From positions 62,001 through 126,000 of the forward strand of contig JAPDOI010000444.1 of the NCBI GenBank assembly GCA_029168955.1: DNA of 64,000 nucleotides, read 5' to 3'. Both the position numbers and the translations under genes were made by a program. This stretch comes from Aplectana chamaeleonis (Eukaryota; Nematoda; Chromadorea; Rhabditida; Cosmocercidae). The notes under the pieces are model-generated. The model was not told the origin of the DNA, did no database searches, and was given only the letters and a program-made list of their open reading frames with translations. This document shows positions 10,435 through 22,744 of this stretch, one piece after another (the first letter of the stretch is position 1; each line of letters starts with the position of its first letter).

Positions 10435-11006
10435 GGCATCGTTCGCGATGAAATTCGTTTTTGAGTTTCCAATGCATAATGGGAGCTCTAGTATCCTACA
10501 CAACAGCCGCGTTGAAAGAACAGCGGAAAGTTAACTGAAAACTGCTTTTCCAGTCCCCTTTTTCTTCGTTATCAGACTGACCCCATTCAACCAATCGACG
10601 CATGAGAAAGGAACAGTCGATCGCTACGAATCTCTGTGTTGACTCATGATCTCCCAATCAAATCCCGTTTATCTTTCTTCCAGCTGATTTTCGAGGTAGA
10701 AAAGGTAGACTGATATGTGCAGAAACGACATTGATGACATAATCATGTGATGTACTTCATCAGCTTCCACTCATTTGTACTATATCACTTGCTGATCAAT
10801 TACTTTCTTTTCTTATTTCGTGAACGACATAACAGATGATCGACCCAAAGGCCAACCCCAACCCAGAAAGACGTTTTCAACTGAAAAAAAAACCACTCGG
10901 GTTCAATTTTAAGAATGCAGACTTTGTGAGTGGCCTTATCAATGTCCACTTAAACGATATAACACAAAAACGAAAATTTGGTTTTCAGCGCGCACGATGC
11001 CTTTAA
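10431..11006. mobile_element. TIR element with AAAGGCATCG ends
   Basis: The left end CAAAGGCATCGTTCGCGATGAA abuts the family 2 element. The right end is the inverse, GCGCGCACGATGCCTTTAA, at 10988-11006. It is a variant of family 1, about 575 bp, without a transposase frame. Confidence 0.5.
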
Positions 11007-11986
11007 AGGCATCGTGATAAAAGTAGTGTTAAACGTGTGTTGTCTTAGCCTTCTATCTCTCTATTGCTATTCATTCTCATCCGCTTTCGGTTTTATCGAG
11101 TCAAAAAAGTATCTCCTTCAATCTTTGTCCAAGGCCGTACTTGGTGGTGCTGACTACGAATCGAGACGGCTTAACGGTTTTTTTTTCTTTAAAAGAGCAT
11201 GCAAGTGATACACGGTAATTTGGTGGAACACTTCGATCGATTTGACTGGATTGGCGCAGAAGGGTTTCCCTGAGGAGCAAATAACCAATCCCATACCGTC
11301 TTCCGATTTTCGGACGACCTTCCAAAATTTAGAAAAAGAGATACTTAATCAGTGATCAATATCTCGAAATATCGACTTGGCACTCACATACTCGAGGACG
11401 TCGGTGGCCGGTTGAGAAAAATTGAGCAGGTAGAGTGCTCCCACTCGGCACGAAAAAATAGTCGGAGGAAACCCGAAAACTCCCTAGCTTACGAAGAAAA
11501 CTCTGCATACCTGCTCTACTACGACCCTACAATGTTCACACGTTCACACCGGAAGCTCTACGTAACCACATCCTACCAACCTCATTAAGATGACGTCTCC
11601 ACATTGAGGTGTCACCTCTCCCCCGAAATGCTGGCCCTGCGTAATATCACCTCCTACGAATAGCTCATGACTTTCCTTAGGTGGAAATGCGAGCCACCAC
11701 GTCACAGAGCTAACCAGAACTAAGATCACACATTTGCTAAAAAGCTAAATTTATTACCAACAGTGGAAAAATAGAAATGACAATCAACACTATTATCAAA
11801 ATCAGAAATCAGTAAAGAGAACCTAGCGTTTACAGTGACTCATTATCCAACAACTTCAACAGATTATTAATTCACTGATAATTTCATTTCCACAGAATGC
11901 TAAAGCAACAAAAATTACCTTATACCGTTTCCTTACTCGTAGCAACAATCTAGACAGCAGCGTCTGTCAAATACTTCATCTTCACC

Positions 11987-12403
11987 ATGTCCCTTGCGAA
12001 AACTGCAATTGTTTCCCCGTTCATTAATATATATCCTAGTTTAAATATTATTGAAGCTACAAGAATGTTAAAGAAATCATGTGTTATTAGAGACCGACAT
12101 CTCTCACGCGCGCTAGGAGTTTGCGCACCACTACGGCATCTTTATAAAGTCAGTGAGTTAATAGAAACTTCTGCCGACGTTTTTACTCTATATTACATCT
12201 CAACTACACATGCGACGACTGCAATAATCGAGGTGAGTGCAGAGGGCGACCAGGAAAAGACCTATGTTTACGCGAAGGATTATAGTGCAATTATATTACT
12301 GTGGCGAGACGCAAGCGAAGAAGTAAAACGAGCTGGAAGAATTGTGGGGTTGAGGTTGGAGTTTGACCTCCTATCTCGTCAAATTATGACATCTGCGAGT
12401 TAA
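11987..12403 (+). CDS. Unrecognised 138-codon open frame
   Basis: The frame runs from ATG (M-S-L-A-K-T-A-I-V-S) to TAA with no low complexity and a mixed, plausible amino-acid composition. Codon use is AT-leaning and unlike the acidic genes. It has no signal peptide, no clear membrane segment and no motif I recognise. The flanks 11340-11985 contain short open pieces on both strands but no convincing splice partners. It could be an exon of an unknown gene, a remnant of an integrated element, or chance. 12404-12700 holds nothing I can name. Confidence 0.25.
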   Translation: MSLAKTAIVSPFINIYPSLNIIEATRMLKKSCVIRDRHLSRALGVCAPLRHLYKVSELIETSADVFTLYYISTTHATTAIIEVSAEGDQEKTYVYAKDYSAIILLWRDASEEVKRAGRIVGLRLEFDLLSRQIMTSAS

Positions 12404-12699
12404 GAACTTCGAACATTCTGAGGATCACATATGGAGGCGTTCGCCGGGCACGTGGGTAGGGTTGGGTGGTGTGCACAGGCACCTAGCGTAAGGAAGAGAT
12501 GTCGGTAGCTAATAACAGATGATTTCGCTAAAATTCCTCAATAGCACATGAAAGGAATTATGGCAGCTTTCGCAAGTGTTCTGAAGCAAAAAAAACTCTA
12601 ACGATTTAAGACAATGAATAGCCTAGGACTCATACCTCTGTATGCCGATCGTGTTGCATTGAGTTCCGCGCCGACTAATCTCCAGGCCACCTTTTTTTC

Positions 12700-15600
12700 C
12701 ATTTCTGAACGTGCAACTTCCAAACAACTAAATCGTATTTTTTTGTGGAAAACAACCAAATGGTAAGGCAGGAAAATGTGTGAGCTATTTCTTAGGGTTC
12801 ACAGCAATGAGGTTCAGCGTTTTCAGAAGAGAGGAGCGCAATTCTTGAGTCTCGCTCAGCACAGCATTCGTTTAAACATACAGCTGGTTACATAAAAATG
12901 GGACACGATTGTGCATTATTTCGCATAACACTTTCTCTCACAACGATTTCCACGACTCCTGAATGTGCAACTCCTGAACAACTAGATCGTATTTTTTTGT
13001 GAAAAACAACCAAATGGTAAGGCAGGGAATGGGTGGGGTGGAAAATAAAACAAAAGAGGAAGTTTCTGAAAATCAGTTTCAAAAACTCGACTAAAAATAG
13101 CTCGCTCGCTTGAGGTACAGTCAGAGAAAGTAACTGTTTCAGGTCAGTTGCCTAAAATCCATGTTGTTCATCACTTCATATTGTCAGCAAAATGGAAATG
13201 TGTTTCACCTTGGATGGAGAGCATTTGTCGTCTTTCTCTACCCTTCTTCTTCGGGTGCATTTTGCACCAATGAAAACACACAGAGAAAGAGTATACCTTC
13301 AACCCTTGGGCATCCGGCTCGTGTTGGGATGATCTGGTCCACTTCAATCCGGACATCAGTTCTTCTGCAGTCGAAGACCTACCCAGCATTTGCTCAGGTT
13401 CTTAGCTGACAAGCCACGTACGTTCGGCAGCTACTTCTGAGGTCTCTCAGCAATGAGGTTTAGCGTTTTCAAAAGAGAGGAGCGCAAATCTTGAGTCTCG
13501 CTCAGCACAGCATTCGTTTAAACATACAGCTGGTTACATAAAAATGGGACACGATTGTGCATTATTTCGCATAGCACTTTCTCTCACAACGATTTCCACG
13601 ACTCCTGAATGTGCAACTCCTAAATAACTAGATTGTATTTTTTTTGTGGGAAACAACCAAATGGTAAGGCAGGAAATGGGTGGGGCGGAAAATAAAATAA
13701 AAGAGGAAGTTTCTGAAAATCGGTTTTAAAAAATCGACTAAAAATAGCTCGCTCGCTTGGGGTACAGTCACAGAAAGTAACGGTTTCAGGTCAGCTGCCT
13801 AAAATCCATGTTGTTCATCACTTCATATTGTCAGCAAAATGGAAATGTGTGTCACCTCGGATGGAGAGCATTTGTCGTCTTCTTCTTCTCCTTCTTCTTC
13901 GGGTGCATTTTGCATTAATGAAAACACGCAGAAAAAGAGTATACCTTCAACCCTTGGGCATCCAGCTCGTATTGGGACGATCTGGTCCACTTCAATCCGG
14001 ACATCAGTTCTTCGGCAGTCGAAGGCCTACCCAGCATTTGCTCAGGTTCTTAGCTGACAAGCCACGTACGTTCGGCAGCTACTTCTGAGGTCTCTCAGCA
14101 ATGAGGTTAAGCGTTTTCAAAAGAGAGGAGCGCAAATCTCGAGTCTCGCTCAGCACACCAATCGTTTAAACATACAGCTGTTTAAATAGAAATAGAACAC
14201 GATTGTGCATTTTTTCGCATAACAGTTTCTCTCACAACGATTTCCACGACTTCTTAATGTGCAACTCCTAAACAACTAGATCGTATTTTTTCGTGGGAAA
14301 CAACCAAATGGTAAAGCAGGGAAACAGGTGAGGCGGAAAATAAAATAAAAGAGGAAGATTCTGAAAATTAGTTTTAAAATATCGAGTAAAAATAGCTCGC
14401 TCGCTTGAGGTACAGTCACAGAAAGTAACGGTTTCAGGTCAGTTGCCTAAAATCCATGTTGTTCATCACTTCATATTGTCAGCAAAATGGAAATGTGTGT
14501 CACCTCGAATGGAAAGCATTTGTCGTCTTCTCCTTCTTCTTCGGGTGCATTTTGCATTAATGAAAACACACAGAAAAAGAGTATATCTTCACCTCTTGGG
14601 CATCCGGCTCGTATTGGGATGATCTGGTCCACTTCAATCCGGACATGAGTTCTTCGGCAGTCGAAGGCCTACCCAGCATTTGCTCAGGTTCTTAGCTGAC
14701 AAGCCATGTACGTTCGGCAGCTACTTCTGAGGTCTCTCAGCAATGAGGTTCAGCGTTGTTTAAACATACAGCTGGTTACATAAAAATGGGACACGATTGT
14801 GCATTATTTCGCATAACACTTTCTCTCACAACGATTTCCACGACTCCTGAATGTGCAACTCCTGAACAACTAGATCGTATTTTTTTGTGAAGAACAACCA
14901 AATGGTAAGGCAGGGAATGGGTGGGGTGGAAAATAAAACAAAAGAGGAAGTTTCTGAAAATCAGTTTCAAAAACTCGACTAAAAATAGCTCGCTCGCTTG
15001 AGGTACAGTCACAGAAAGTAACTGTTTCAGGTCAGTTGCCTAAAATCCATGTTGTTCATCACTTCATATTGTCAGCAAAATGGAAATGTGTGTCACCTCG
15101 GATGGAGAGCATTTGCCGTCTTCTTCTTCTCCTTCTTCTTCGGGTGCATTTTGCATTAATGAAAACACACAGGAGAAGAGTACACCTTCAACCCTTGGGC
15201 ATCCGGCTCGTAATGGGATGATCTGGTTCACTTCAATCCGGACATCAGTTCTTTGGCAGTCGAAGGCCTACCCAGCACTTTCTCAGGTTCTCAGCTGACA
15301 AGCCACATACGTTTGGCAGCTATTTCTGAGGGTTCTCAGCAATGAGGTTCAGCGTTTTCAAGAGAGAGGAGCGCAAATCTCGAGTCTCGCTCAGCACACC
15401 ATTTGTTTAAACATACAGCTGTTTAAATAGAAATAGAACACGATTGTGCATTTTTTCGCATAACACTTTCTCTCACAACGATTTCCACGACTTCTTAATG
15501 TGCAACTCCTAAACAACTAGATCGTATTTTTTCGTGGGAAACAACCAAATGGTAGAGCAGGAAAACAGGTGAGGCGGAAAATAAAATAAAAGAGGAAGAT

Positions 15601-16130
15601 TCTGAAAATTAGTTGTTTTAAAATATCGAGTAAAAATAGCTCGCTCGCTTGAGGTACAGTCACAGAAAGTAACGGTTTCAGGTCAGTTGCCTGAAATCCA
15701 TGTTGTTCATCACTTCATATTGTCAGCAAAATGGAAATGTGTGTCACCTCGAATGGAAAGCATTTGTCGTCTTCTCCTTCTTCTTCGGGTGCATTTTGCA
15801 TTAATGAAAACACACAGAAAAAGAGTATATCTTCAACTCTTGGGCATCCGGCTCGTATTGGGATGATCTGGTCCACTTCAATCCGGACATGAGTTCTTCG
15901 GCAGTCGAAGGCCTACGCAGCATTTGCTCAGGTTCTCAGCTGACAAGCCACACACGTTCGGCAGCTATTTCTGAGGGTTCTCAGTAATAAGATTCAACGT
16001 TTTCAAGAGAGAGGAGCGCAAATCTTGAGTCTCGCTCAGCACAGCATTCGTCTAAATATACAGCTGCTTAAATAGAAATAGAACACGATTATGCATTTTT
16101 TCGCATAACACTTTCTCTCACAACGATTGA
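12700..16130 (+). repeat. Tandem array of about 648-bp units, five copies
   Basis: The anchor AGGTCAGTTGCC (or AGCTGCC) recurs at 13141, 13788, 14436, 15029 and 15680, giving periods of 647, 648, 593 and 651. The fourth period is short because about 55 bp are missing near 14757. Every unit contains a TTTCAG, then a TTGTCAG just before ATGGAAATGTG, then a related open frame of up to 72 codons (M-E-M-C-V-T-S-x-G-x-H-L-x-S-S). The frame is full in units 2 and 4, shifted in unit 1, and stopped early by TGA in units 3 and 5. Triplet-length differences in the TTC run keep the frame in intact units. Reported as a satellite-like array; coding is unproven. Confidence 0.8.
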
Positions 16131-16134
16131 ATCT

Positions 16135-17212
16135 CCCTGATCCTCAACTATGCTGATCAACGTTTCGACAACGGTGTCTGGGTAATTAGAGATGGAGGCA
16201 AGGCGCTGGCGCTATCCTTTGACATGTTCTAGGTTCACGCGCCTTGCCGTTATTTTCCCCGCAACCATTTTCTTAAGTACAAGAATGCCTCAGTTTCAAT
16301 CCATTGGACCCACACCAAAAGCTTACTGTAAATGCTTCCCTTTGGCGCTCAACTTGCTGCATGGTGAACCCAAGCTCTTAACGGAATACGTGCCATTGCA
16401 AAGTAAACTGTTTCCTCCACTGCATCCAACGCAGCATTGTTTCGACAAAGGTATCGATTGCACTGAGCAAATAAAACAACGAACCTTCCCTCAATGCTGG
16501 TCCTTCCCTCTTTATGATATGATACGTACATATATCAGGTCATATACATGTATCAACATTTCATCAACATCGGTTAACTCGGTTACAAAGCCACATATTC
16601 ACAGGCGCTAAACTAGGTATGAAAACTTCCTAAACAAAGATCATGATCAGCCATGGAAGATAGGTCAAATTTTCATAAGACGCTGTTTAAATGAGTGAAT
16701 ACGCAATGCAGTTGAATTATAGACAGGAAAGGAAACACACTCAGCCAAAGAAAACTTTAAGGAAGACACAATCAGCAGCGAAGTATACAGTTGGCCAAAA
16801 AGCGTATCACGTGCTGAATTTTGTTTCAATGATCACGTTTCTAGATACAGCCCCTGAGTGCAAAAATCGAATTGCCATCGTCAGCCATATGTATGTCCAT
16901 GAAACATATTCGCTTCCACCAGCTGCGCATACTGCGCAGAAGTCCTTTTATCCGCATAACGCATTGGTGCTTCCCTATGGGCACTTTTTGCAATAGACCC
17001 TGTCTCCCTGATTCCTCAAACCCGAAGCTGTGCAATACGTCTTTTTCATTGGAGATATAACTTCTCACATCTAATTCAATCAATCAGCGTTCATGTAATC
17101 GCAGAACAAGAAAAACGAGAATGGCAGAACAAAAAGCAAGCGTTCCTCAGTTTCTAAGCTATAACTAACATAAACCTTCAGCGGATGTAGCCACTTCAGT
17201 AATTTGTCCATA
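16135..17212. other. Unassigned stretch
   Basis: Open frames overlap on both strands (16192-16611 and 16691-16996 on +, 16349-16531 and 16841-17083 on -). None carries a recognisable domain or a consistent set of splice sites. A Cys-containing minus-strand reading near 16330-16440 ending at CAG|TAAGC is suggestive but has no GT donor. I do not call a gene. Confidence 0.3.
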
Positions 17213-17346
17213 TCGTCGTCCATCACTGGATGAGGGATCACCGCGGGAAAAATTGCTCGCGGGAAAACGAAGGGAGAGTGGCTATTGATCGCGCAATTTT
17301 TCCCGCCAAACAGCGTCGCGGCGATCCTTCATCCAGTGACTGACGA
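17213..17346. mobile_element. Short palindromic TIR element of about 130 bp
   Basis: The arms CATCACTGGATGAGGGATCA and its inverse GATCCTTCATCCAGTGACTG bracket CGGGAAAAATTGC / GCAATTTTTCCCGCC. A diverged relative lies at 31735-31890 (CAATCACTGGATGGGGGGTA), sharing GGCTATTGATCG. Confidence 0.6.
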
Positions 17347-18339
17347 GATATTCTAGCGCGAGCAAGATTGTCATCAGAGGTGTAGGGACTAACACTAACT
17401 TTACGCGATGGACGGCCTGAGTTACTCAAATCACTATTCCTAGGAGCTCAGCGGCAAAAGAAATTATCAAAGATTACTTCAAGTAGTTCAACCGCTGTTT
17501 ATACGATCACTGTAGGATTGATGACCCCCTCTCGGTAACGAGTGTGAGATAAAATTCAATGAAGCAGAACGGCGTCAAAAAACAGAGCGAAGTGACGAAA
17601 CACATCGAAGCAAAATAGCCTTTCGAAAAAAATCGATAGATCAGACGATCAGATGCCTGTCTGGACGGAACTTATTTCTCTCTACCCATCAAAGCCTTGC
17701 AACAAAACGTATGGTTTTCGTTTTTATTTAAGTCTGACGAATGAACAGGCGGCTGGCCGTTTCGGATTGGCGGGCTCACTGGAGAATGGTTTTCGATTCG
17801 CGCGGGGTGATCTCCCGCCTATTCATCAGACTAAAATGATTGCGCGAACTCTATGTTCCTAAACTTGAGAACAGGGGTTTTTTGAATGCGGAAGTCTTGA
17901 TCTCTTCAAAGAAACTGTTTGCTTTTCGAATTAACTTCAATGCTGAAGGAGCGGGTTCTGAACCGGAACGATCACAATTCAGCGCAGATAGGTGTAAGGC
18001 CGAGATCACATTTCCCGCGACAGTGCATAATATCAAGCGGATCGATTTTTCGGTCGATATGGATGGTAAGCATTGTGCAACGTCACTGGAATCATGATTG
18101 TAAATCTGCTAACAGATTGCACAGCAGAAAAAATTAAACTAGAGCGAGGTACTCCGAGATTTCAGCATCGTATGCAAAAACGACTGTTTCCAAAACCGAT
18201 GCTGTTCTCAAAATCAAGGCAAACAGTGCTGCATGGTAATAGATCTTCTCTATTAATGAGATGACGAATAACCTGTAGAATTCTAGCACCCACCGGGTGC
18301 TGAAAATTCTCAACCGTAATGGAAATTACAGATTTCATA
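17347..18339. other. Unassigned stretch
   Basis: No supported gene or repeat boundary was seen. Short frames on both strands between 17650 and 18270 lack splice context and domains. Confidence 0.3.
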
Positions 18340-18345
18340 TTTATT
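18340..18345 (-). terminator. Poly(A) signal for the minus-strand exon at 18482
   Basis: TTTATT on the + strand reads AATAAA on the minus strand, about 140 bases after the stop of the candidate terminal exon. Confidence 0.35.
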
Positions 18346-18481
18346 CACTATTGGAGCAAAAATGGAATGAAATATGAAAAATCGGTTTCAGTAGAAAAAT
18401 AACCAGTCTTGGGGGAACTACTGATAACGAGAAGAAATACAGGTCAAGGATGGAAGCGCATTGATCGGTTGAGAAGGGCAG

Positions 18482-18602
18482 TCAAGAGGCAGCACGGCAA
18501 GTCGGAGGAGAGGCGACTCCGGATTTGCTCATTTGGTCCGCCAACCCCTTGGTTCGAAGCTCCCACTTGGCCATAGCTTGTGGTGTTGTCTCCATCGGCG
18601 AA
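18482..18602 (-). CDS. Candidate terminal exon of an unknown gene
   Basis: On the minus strand a T-rich tract ends in ATTGTATTGCAG just before 18602. The following frame reads S-P-M-E-T-T-P-Q-A-M-A-K-W-E-L-R-T-K-G-L-A-D-Q-M, continuing to a TGA (18482-18484), 39 residues. The composition is helix-forming and protein-like. A second frame (F-A-D-G-D-N-T-T-S-Y-G-Q) is also open, so the phase is uncertain. The upstream exon, to the right, was not identified. No family is recognised. Confidence 0.35.
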
Positions 18603-18699
18603 CTGCAATACAATAATATAAAAAAACAATAGATCAAGGTAAAACAGACAGCAAGCGAAAAAAGGGGACAGTTGCGAAGACAAACATATGACACCCGAT

Positions 18700-19529
18700 T
18701 CAGATGCAGAAGAACAGGTTCAACAGAAGATTATCAGATTCATGGGAGAGTGAGCCCAACCTTTCGATAGAAGGCCAGCTTGCATGATTGGGTACTCTAG
18801 TAATGTTTTTGCTAATTCATGTAAAAATTCTTCGAGCGAAATTTACTCGGTTCTATCACGTGCTTCTTCTGCGTCTCTTTCTATTCCACACTCTCTCGTC
18901 TCTACCCTCGCTCAGTACTTGCACGCGAAGGAACAGCAAATTTAGCTTCGAAGCAGACGTTCAGGCCGAAATCGTGGTGAAGACGCAGCGGTAGCTCTTT
19001 CTTTTATCTGTCATGAAATAAGCTTATCAAATGGAATAAAGAGTAAAAAACCTCAAAGAAGGCAAAGATGACAACAGCGACATAAAAGTGTAAAACACTA
19101 TAGTTAAGTCTCAACTCTAGCTAGTTTTTCAATCTTTCCCTGCCCTGTCAGCCCTCAATTTTGAGCGGGAAACTCCCTATGAGCCTACACAGTTTAAACG
19201 GCGAGTATTCGCACTTCATTTAAGTTTGGGTACGATTGAGATAATGAATACTGGTGGAAATGCTGTCTAATGCTAAGAGAAGGAAGCTCCATCGGTTTTG
19301 AAATTTAAAAAATGCGCGGACGCCACATGGCGGCGAACGACGGTAGGTCCCGTAACGTCCACTTTCGTAACCCGCTGCTGGTGCATTGCCAAGCTCCGTG
19401 TGGTATTCCATGTCTTTATAATTTCAGAACGTTTTTTGCTAACTCTGATTGCAGTTTCCTTTATGCAGGCTTGCAGGGCTGTTTTAACAAACGAAATGAA
19501 TCAGAATATGTAGTTCACATCCGTCTGTG
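18700..19529. other. Unassigned stretch
   Basis: No gene is accepted. A possible donor (GACG|GTAGGT near 19341) and an acceptor (ATAATTTCAG near 19428) on the + strand bracket open sequence, but the joined reading has no recognisable features. Confidence 0.25.
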
Positions 19530-19830
19530 CTCGGCGGACTGGGTTGTGACACTCCGGCTCATACTCGGACAGAAAACAGGCTTGGCTGCGCGCAAGTTTT
19601 CGCGCTTAGTACCGACCGCGCGCAGCAACCGTTTCAACTGCGCGCAAAAAACAGAATAGGGCTGACCGCGCGCAAAGAACGCTGTCAGTACGATCTTGAA
19701 AAGTTGCGAGCGTTCCGACCGCTTTTGCCCTTTTCACGGCTCCCACCTCTTCCCGTTGGGACCGCGCGCAACTTTGCAAAGCGGGCAGAAACCACGCAAC
19801 TTTAGGACCAACCGCGCGCAGACGTGAGGG
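19530..19830. repeat. CGCGCGCA-rich repeat tract
   Basis: The words ACCGCGCGCA or CTGCGCGCAA recur at least seven times at irregular spacing. A related GC-rich tract with CCGCGGTC/CGGTCGGAACG words lies at 30960-31250, and both share an AGGGCTGAC/GATCAGCCCTATT segment next to CAGAAAATAGG-type sequence. It is a dispersed repeat and not coding. Confidence 0.45.
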
Positions 19831-20089
19831 AAAATGCATAGTGTTTAGCGGCGAGGACACATTCAGCTTCACGCCTGAATCGTCGATTATTTCTGCTGCA
19901 GTTTCCGTGTCATCTCGCTTTTTTAACATTTTTCTTTATTTTTCTTTCTTTCCAATGTATGGTTCTGTGTTCCCCTTGTGTCTCCTGTGTGTACACCTCT
20001 TTTTATGATTACATGCGTTGTTTACACTGGTTATTAGCAAGAATAACAATTATACTTATTGAAAACGGGTGTTGACCTTCGGTTGATGA

Positions 20090-20335
20090 AGACATGTGTA
20101 GAATGTCTCTGAAACTCGCTCGGGAGTCGCCTCGAAGAAAAGTTAGAGTGGCCTAGTTACATCGAGGCATCTCCCGCCGGATCCGCCCTTGTCTTGCCTC
20201 ATTTTGGTGAAATTTCCCCCCTAGTTGGTGAAAAAGTGGGGTGATTTGAGAGATTAATGTGGGCCGATTTTAGAGACTAAGCGAATGGGGTGCCGTATCG
20301 CCTTACTTTCGCCCCATTTTCGCCTCAGTTCTTCC
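20090..20335. repeat. Dispersed repeat, partner at 24840-25020 in inverse orientation
   Basis: CTCGCTCGGGAGTCGCCTCG near 20115, together with the GCCTTACTTTCGCCCC stretch, corresponds inversely to GAGGCAACTCCCAAGCGAGTTCC and GCCTTACTTTCCCCCAA at 24855-25000. The boundaries are unclear. Confidence 0.4.
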
Positions 20336-20644
20336 CATCATAGAGGTCCCGTAGTGAAACTGGAGGTACCCACTGTAGGCACTTTCTCAAAACAAGAGCT
20401 TTGAATGATAATAAGTTTATTAACGATTACTACAGTAACACCAAAAAAGCTAACAATAAGTCTAGAAACTTCAACAGACGTGATAAGGACAGCAATCCTA
20501 CAGGCATACCCATATGGCACCGAGGGAACTACACATGATGGACCGGTAAACAGCATACCCAACAGGGTATTCATCGTTATGAGCTCAAATATAGTTGAAC
20601 GCTTTACGGACAGAAATTAACATTCCGAGGATCGGACACTTAGG

Positions 20645-21188
20645 CTGTACAATACCCGCACTAATTTACACAAAAAAAGTCGCGAATTCGTGACTTGTCA
20701 TCATAACTTGGCTCAAAGTGACCCGTTCGGGGAGCTATGGGCATATTTGGAATAAGCATCGAGAGCCCTTCATTTTGAGCACACACATTTCTTGACCTGC
20801 AAACAAGGAATATAGGGTAAACAGAAAAATTGAGTGAACGAAAACATCACCGACTTCCCGTTCTCAGCTCAAACGGGTTCAACCCATCTGGGACTAAGCC
20901 TACAACTTTACTTTGTGATCCTCTTTCAAATAAGCATTGCTGCAGCCCAATCCGGAAAAGTCGATTTTTTCCCATTCACGGGTGCCAAGTCCATTCTTGC
21001 TTCAAACGGGACCAGGTTAAGATACTTTTGTGCTAAAAATGAAGAGCTCTCGATGCTGATTGCAAATATGCCCCTAGCTCCCCGAACGGGTGACTTTGAG
21101 CAGTGTTATGACGAAAAGTCGCAAAAGTCGCGAATTTTTGACTTCTGCGGCTTTTTCGAAAAAATTAGTGCGGGTATCATAGAGTATA
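20645..21188. mobile_element. Foldback / long-TIR element of about 540 bp
   Basis: The arms of about 135-150 bp, 20650-20783 and 21030-21186, are inverse copies. They share AATACCCGCACTAATTT at the ends, AAAGTCGCGAATT, GACCCGTTCGGGGAGCTA and GCATCGAGAGCCCTTCATTTT. The open frame across 20834-21196 runs through an arm and is not accepted as a gene. Confidence 0.72.
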
Positions 21189-21189
21189 T

Positions 21190-21965
21190 CAATTGAATGA
21201 AAATTTCGAATAGTCTTATAAACGAATTATTCAAAAAAATTGACTATTCCGTATAGTCGAATAAACAAAATATTCGAAAATTTGACTTTTCCGAGTTGTG
21301 CTTTGGACCTCGGAATATAAAGTCTTTCTTGCTCTAATGAGTCCGAGCGGAGCAAGCTGCGGAGCGATCGGTCATGGCAAGATATAGCACTGATTAGGAG
21401 ACTTTAACATTATAGATCCGATCAATATCACTTCGAACTGCTTAAAATAAGGGAGAAACACACTGAATGCTCGCGACTTGAGTAGAAATTGAACACGTGT
21501 GTAATATTCACTCTGGCGGAGCGGTGTTAATAAAACGTTAAGTCCGGTTTTCAAAAATAAAGATCCGAAATTTCGAAGCAGTATCGAGAAAAGTTACTAA
21601 ACTTCGAACGAAATTTGAAAATCTTCAAAATCTTGAACGACTTTCGAAAAAAAAAATCGAAATTTCGATTTATTTCGAAATTTGTTCGTTCGACCTCCGG
21701 AATTTTGAGAGTTTTTCCAATTTCGTTCGCTCGAATTTTTTCGTACGGATTTTTTAAATTTTTTGTTCATTTTTCGTTTGTTCGAAAACCTTTGGAACGA
21801 AAAAATTTCGAATTTCGTTCGTTCGACATTTTTTCGAAATTGTACAATAAGAATACATAGGTATTTCATTCTTGAAATGCACCTTTTTGTTCGTAAAAAC
21901 ACTCAAAATGTGCGCGCGCAAAATTGTCAAACACTCAAACAATTGTCAAAAATGCTTGAGTCCTA
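21190..21965. repeat. AT-rich TTCGAAA-type low-complexity tract
   Basis: There are many interleaved TTCGAAAT, TTCGTTCG and ATTTTTCG words and their inverse forms, especially 21560-21870. This makes open frames on both strands rich in Phe/Lys/Arg/Asn. No gene is called. 21966-22744 is also unassigned; a 111-codon frame at 22099-22434 lacks an ATG and recognisable domains. Confidence 0.5.
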
Positions 21966-22744
21966 ACTCAAAAAAAAAACTAAAGCTGTGAATTTTTGGA
22001 CAGAAACAAGAAACAAATTAGCGAGACCTAGCGAAGTTTTCGCTCAGAGAAACTTTTGCATGAGCCAACTACCTGAGACGGATTAGTTTGTTAGAACGGT
22101 GGTGACTGACTTCCGCCTACCCGAAAGTACTCTCCTGAGCAGAGCAAGGTGCCGTACATTTACAGCAGGCCGTGGGTATATCAAAATGTGGGATCATAAA
22201 GCAAAACATAAGAAGCCAGCGGTAAATCGTCGGTTGCTACCGGCACAAAATTCAGAACCCCTTCTGTACTTCCTTCCCTTACGTCGCTACCCACTGCCCT
22301 TTCTTCCAATTTGTAAAGTTCACAAGCGATTATTCTCGCTTTACCGTCTCTATCATGATAAGGAAAAACGCATTCTCATATTATATGATGTTTCCCTAGT
22401 TGACCAACATCATGCCCTTGTTCTCAATGAATGAAATTAGTAGGTGGTTGTTTATGTTTTTGTGGTGCAGATTTTGATAAGCTCAGACTTGCAACATATA
22501 TAAAACTGGTTTTTGGAAGTTAGGGATTCGAAATGACTGAGCGGTTGCAGTGAGTGGCGAACAGAGAAGGTGCGTAAGTGAAGCTGCTGCTTGTATCCTA
22601 AAACTGGAAAAATGTCGCAGGAGTTCTGCGCCAATCTCGGAACGCGTCCCACGCTTCTCAAGATTCATATTTTCCTATCTATTTCCTCTCCACAAAAGGT
22701 TAAGATTTAGCATTAAAAATTGAAAAACCTTTTTTCAAATTCTA

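Noticed and set aside
20834..21196. 120-codon + strand frame with a hydrophobic stretch
   Set aside because: Much of it is the right arm of the foldback element at 20645-21188.
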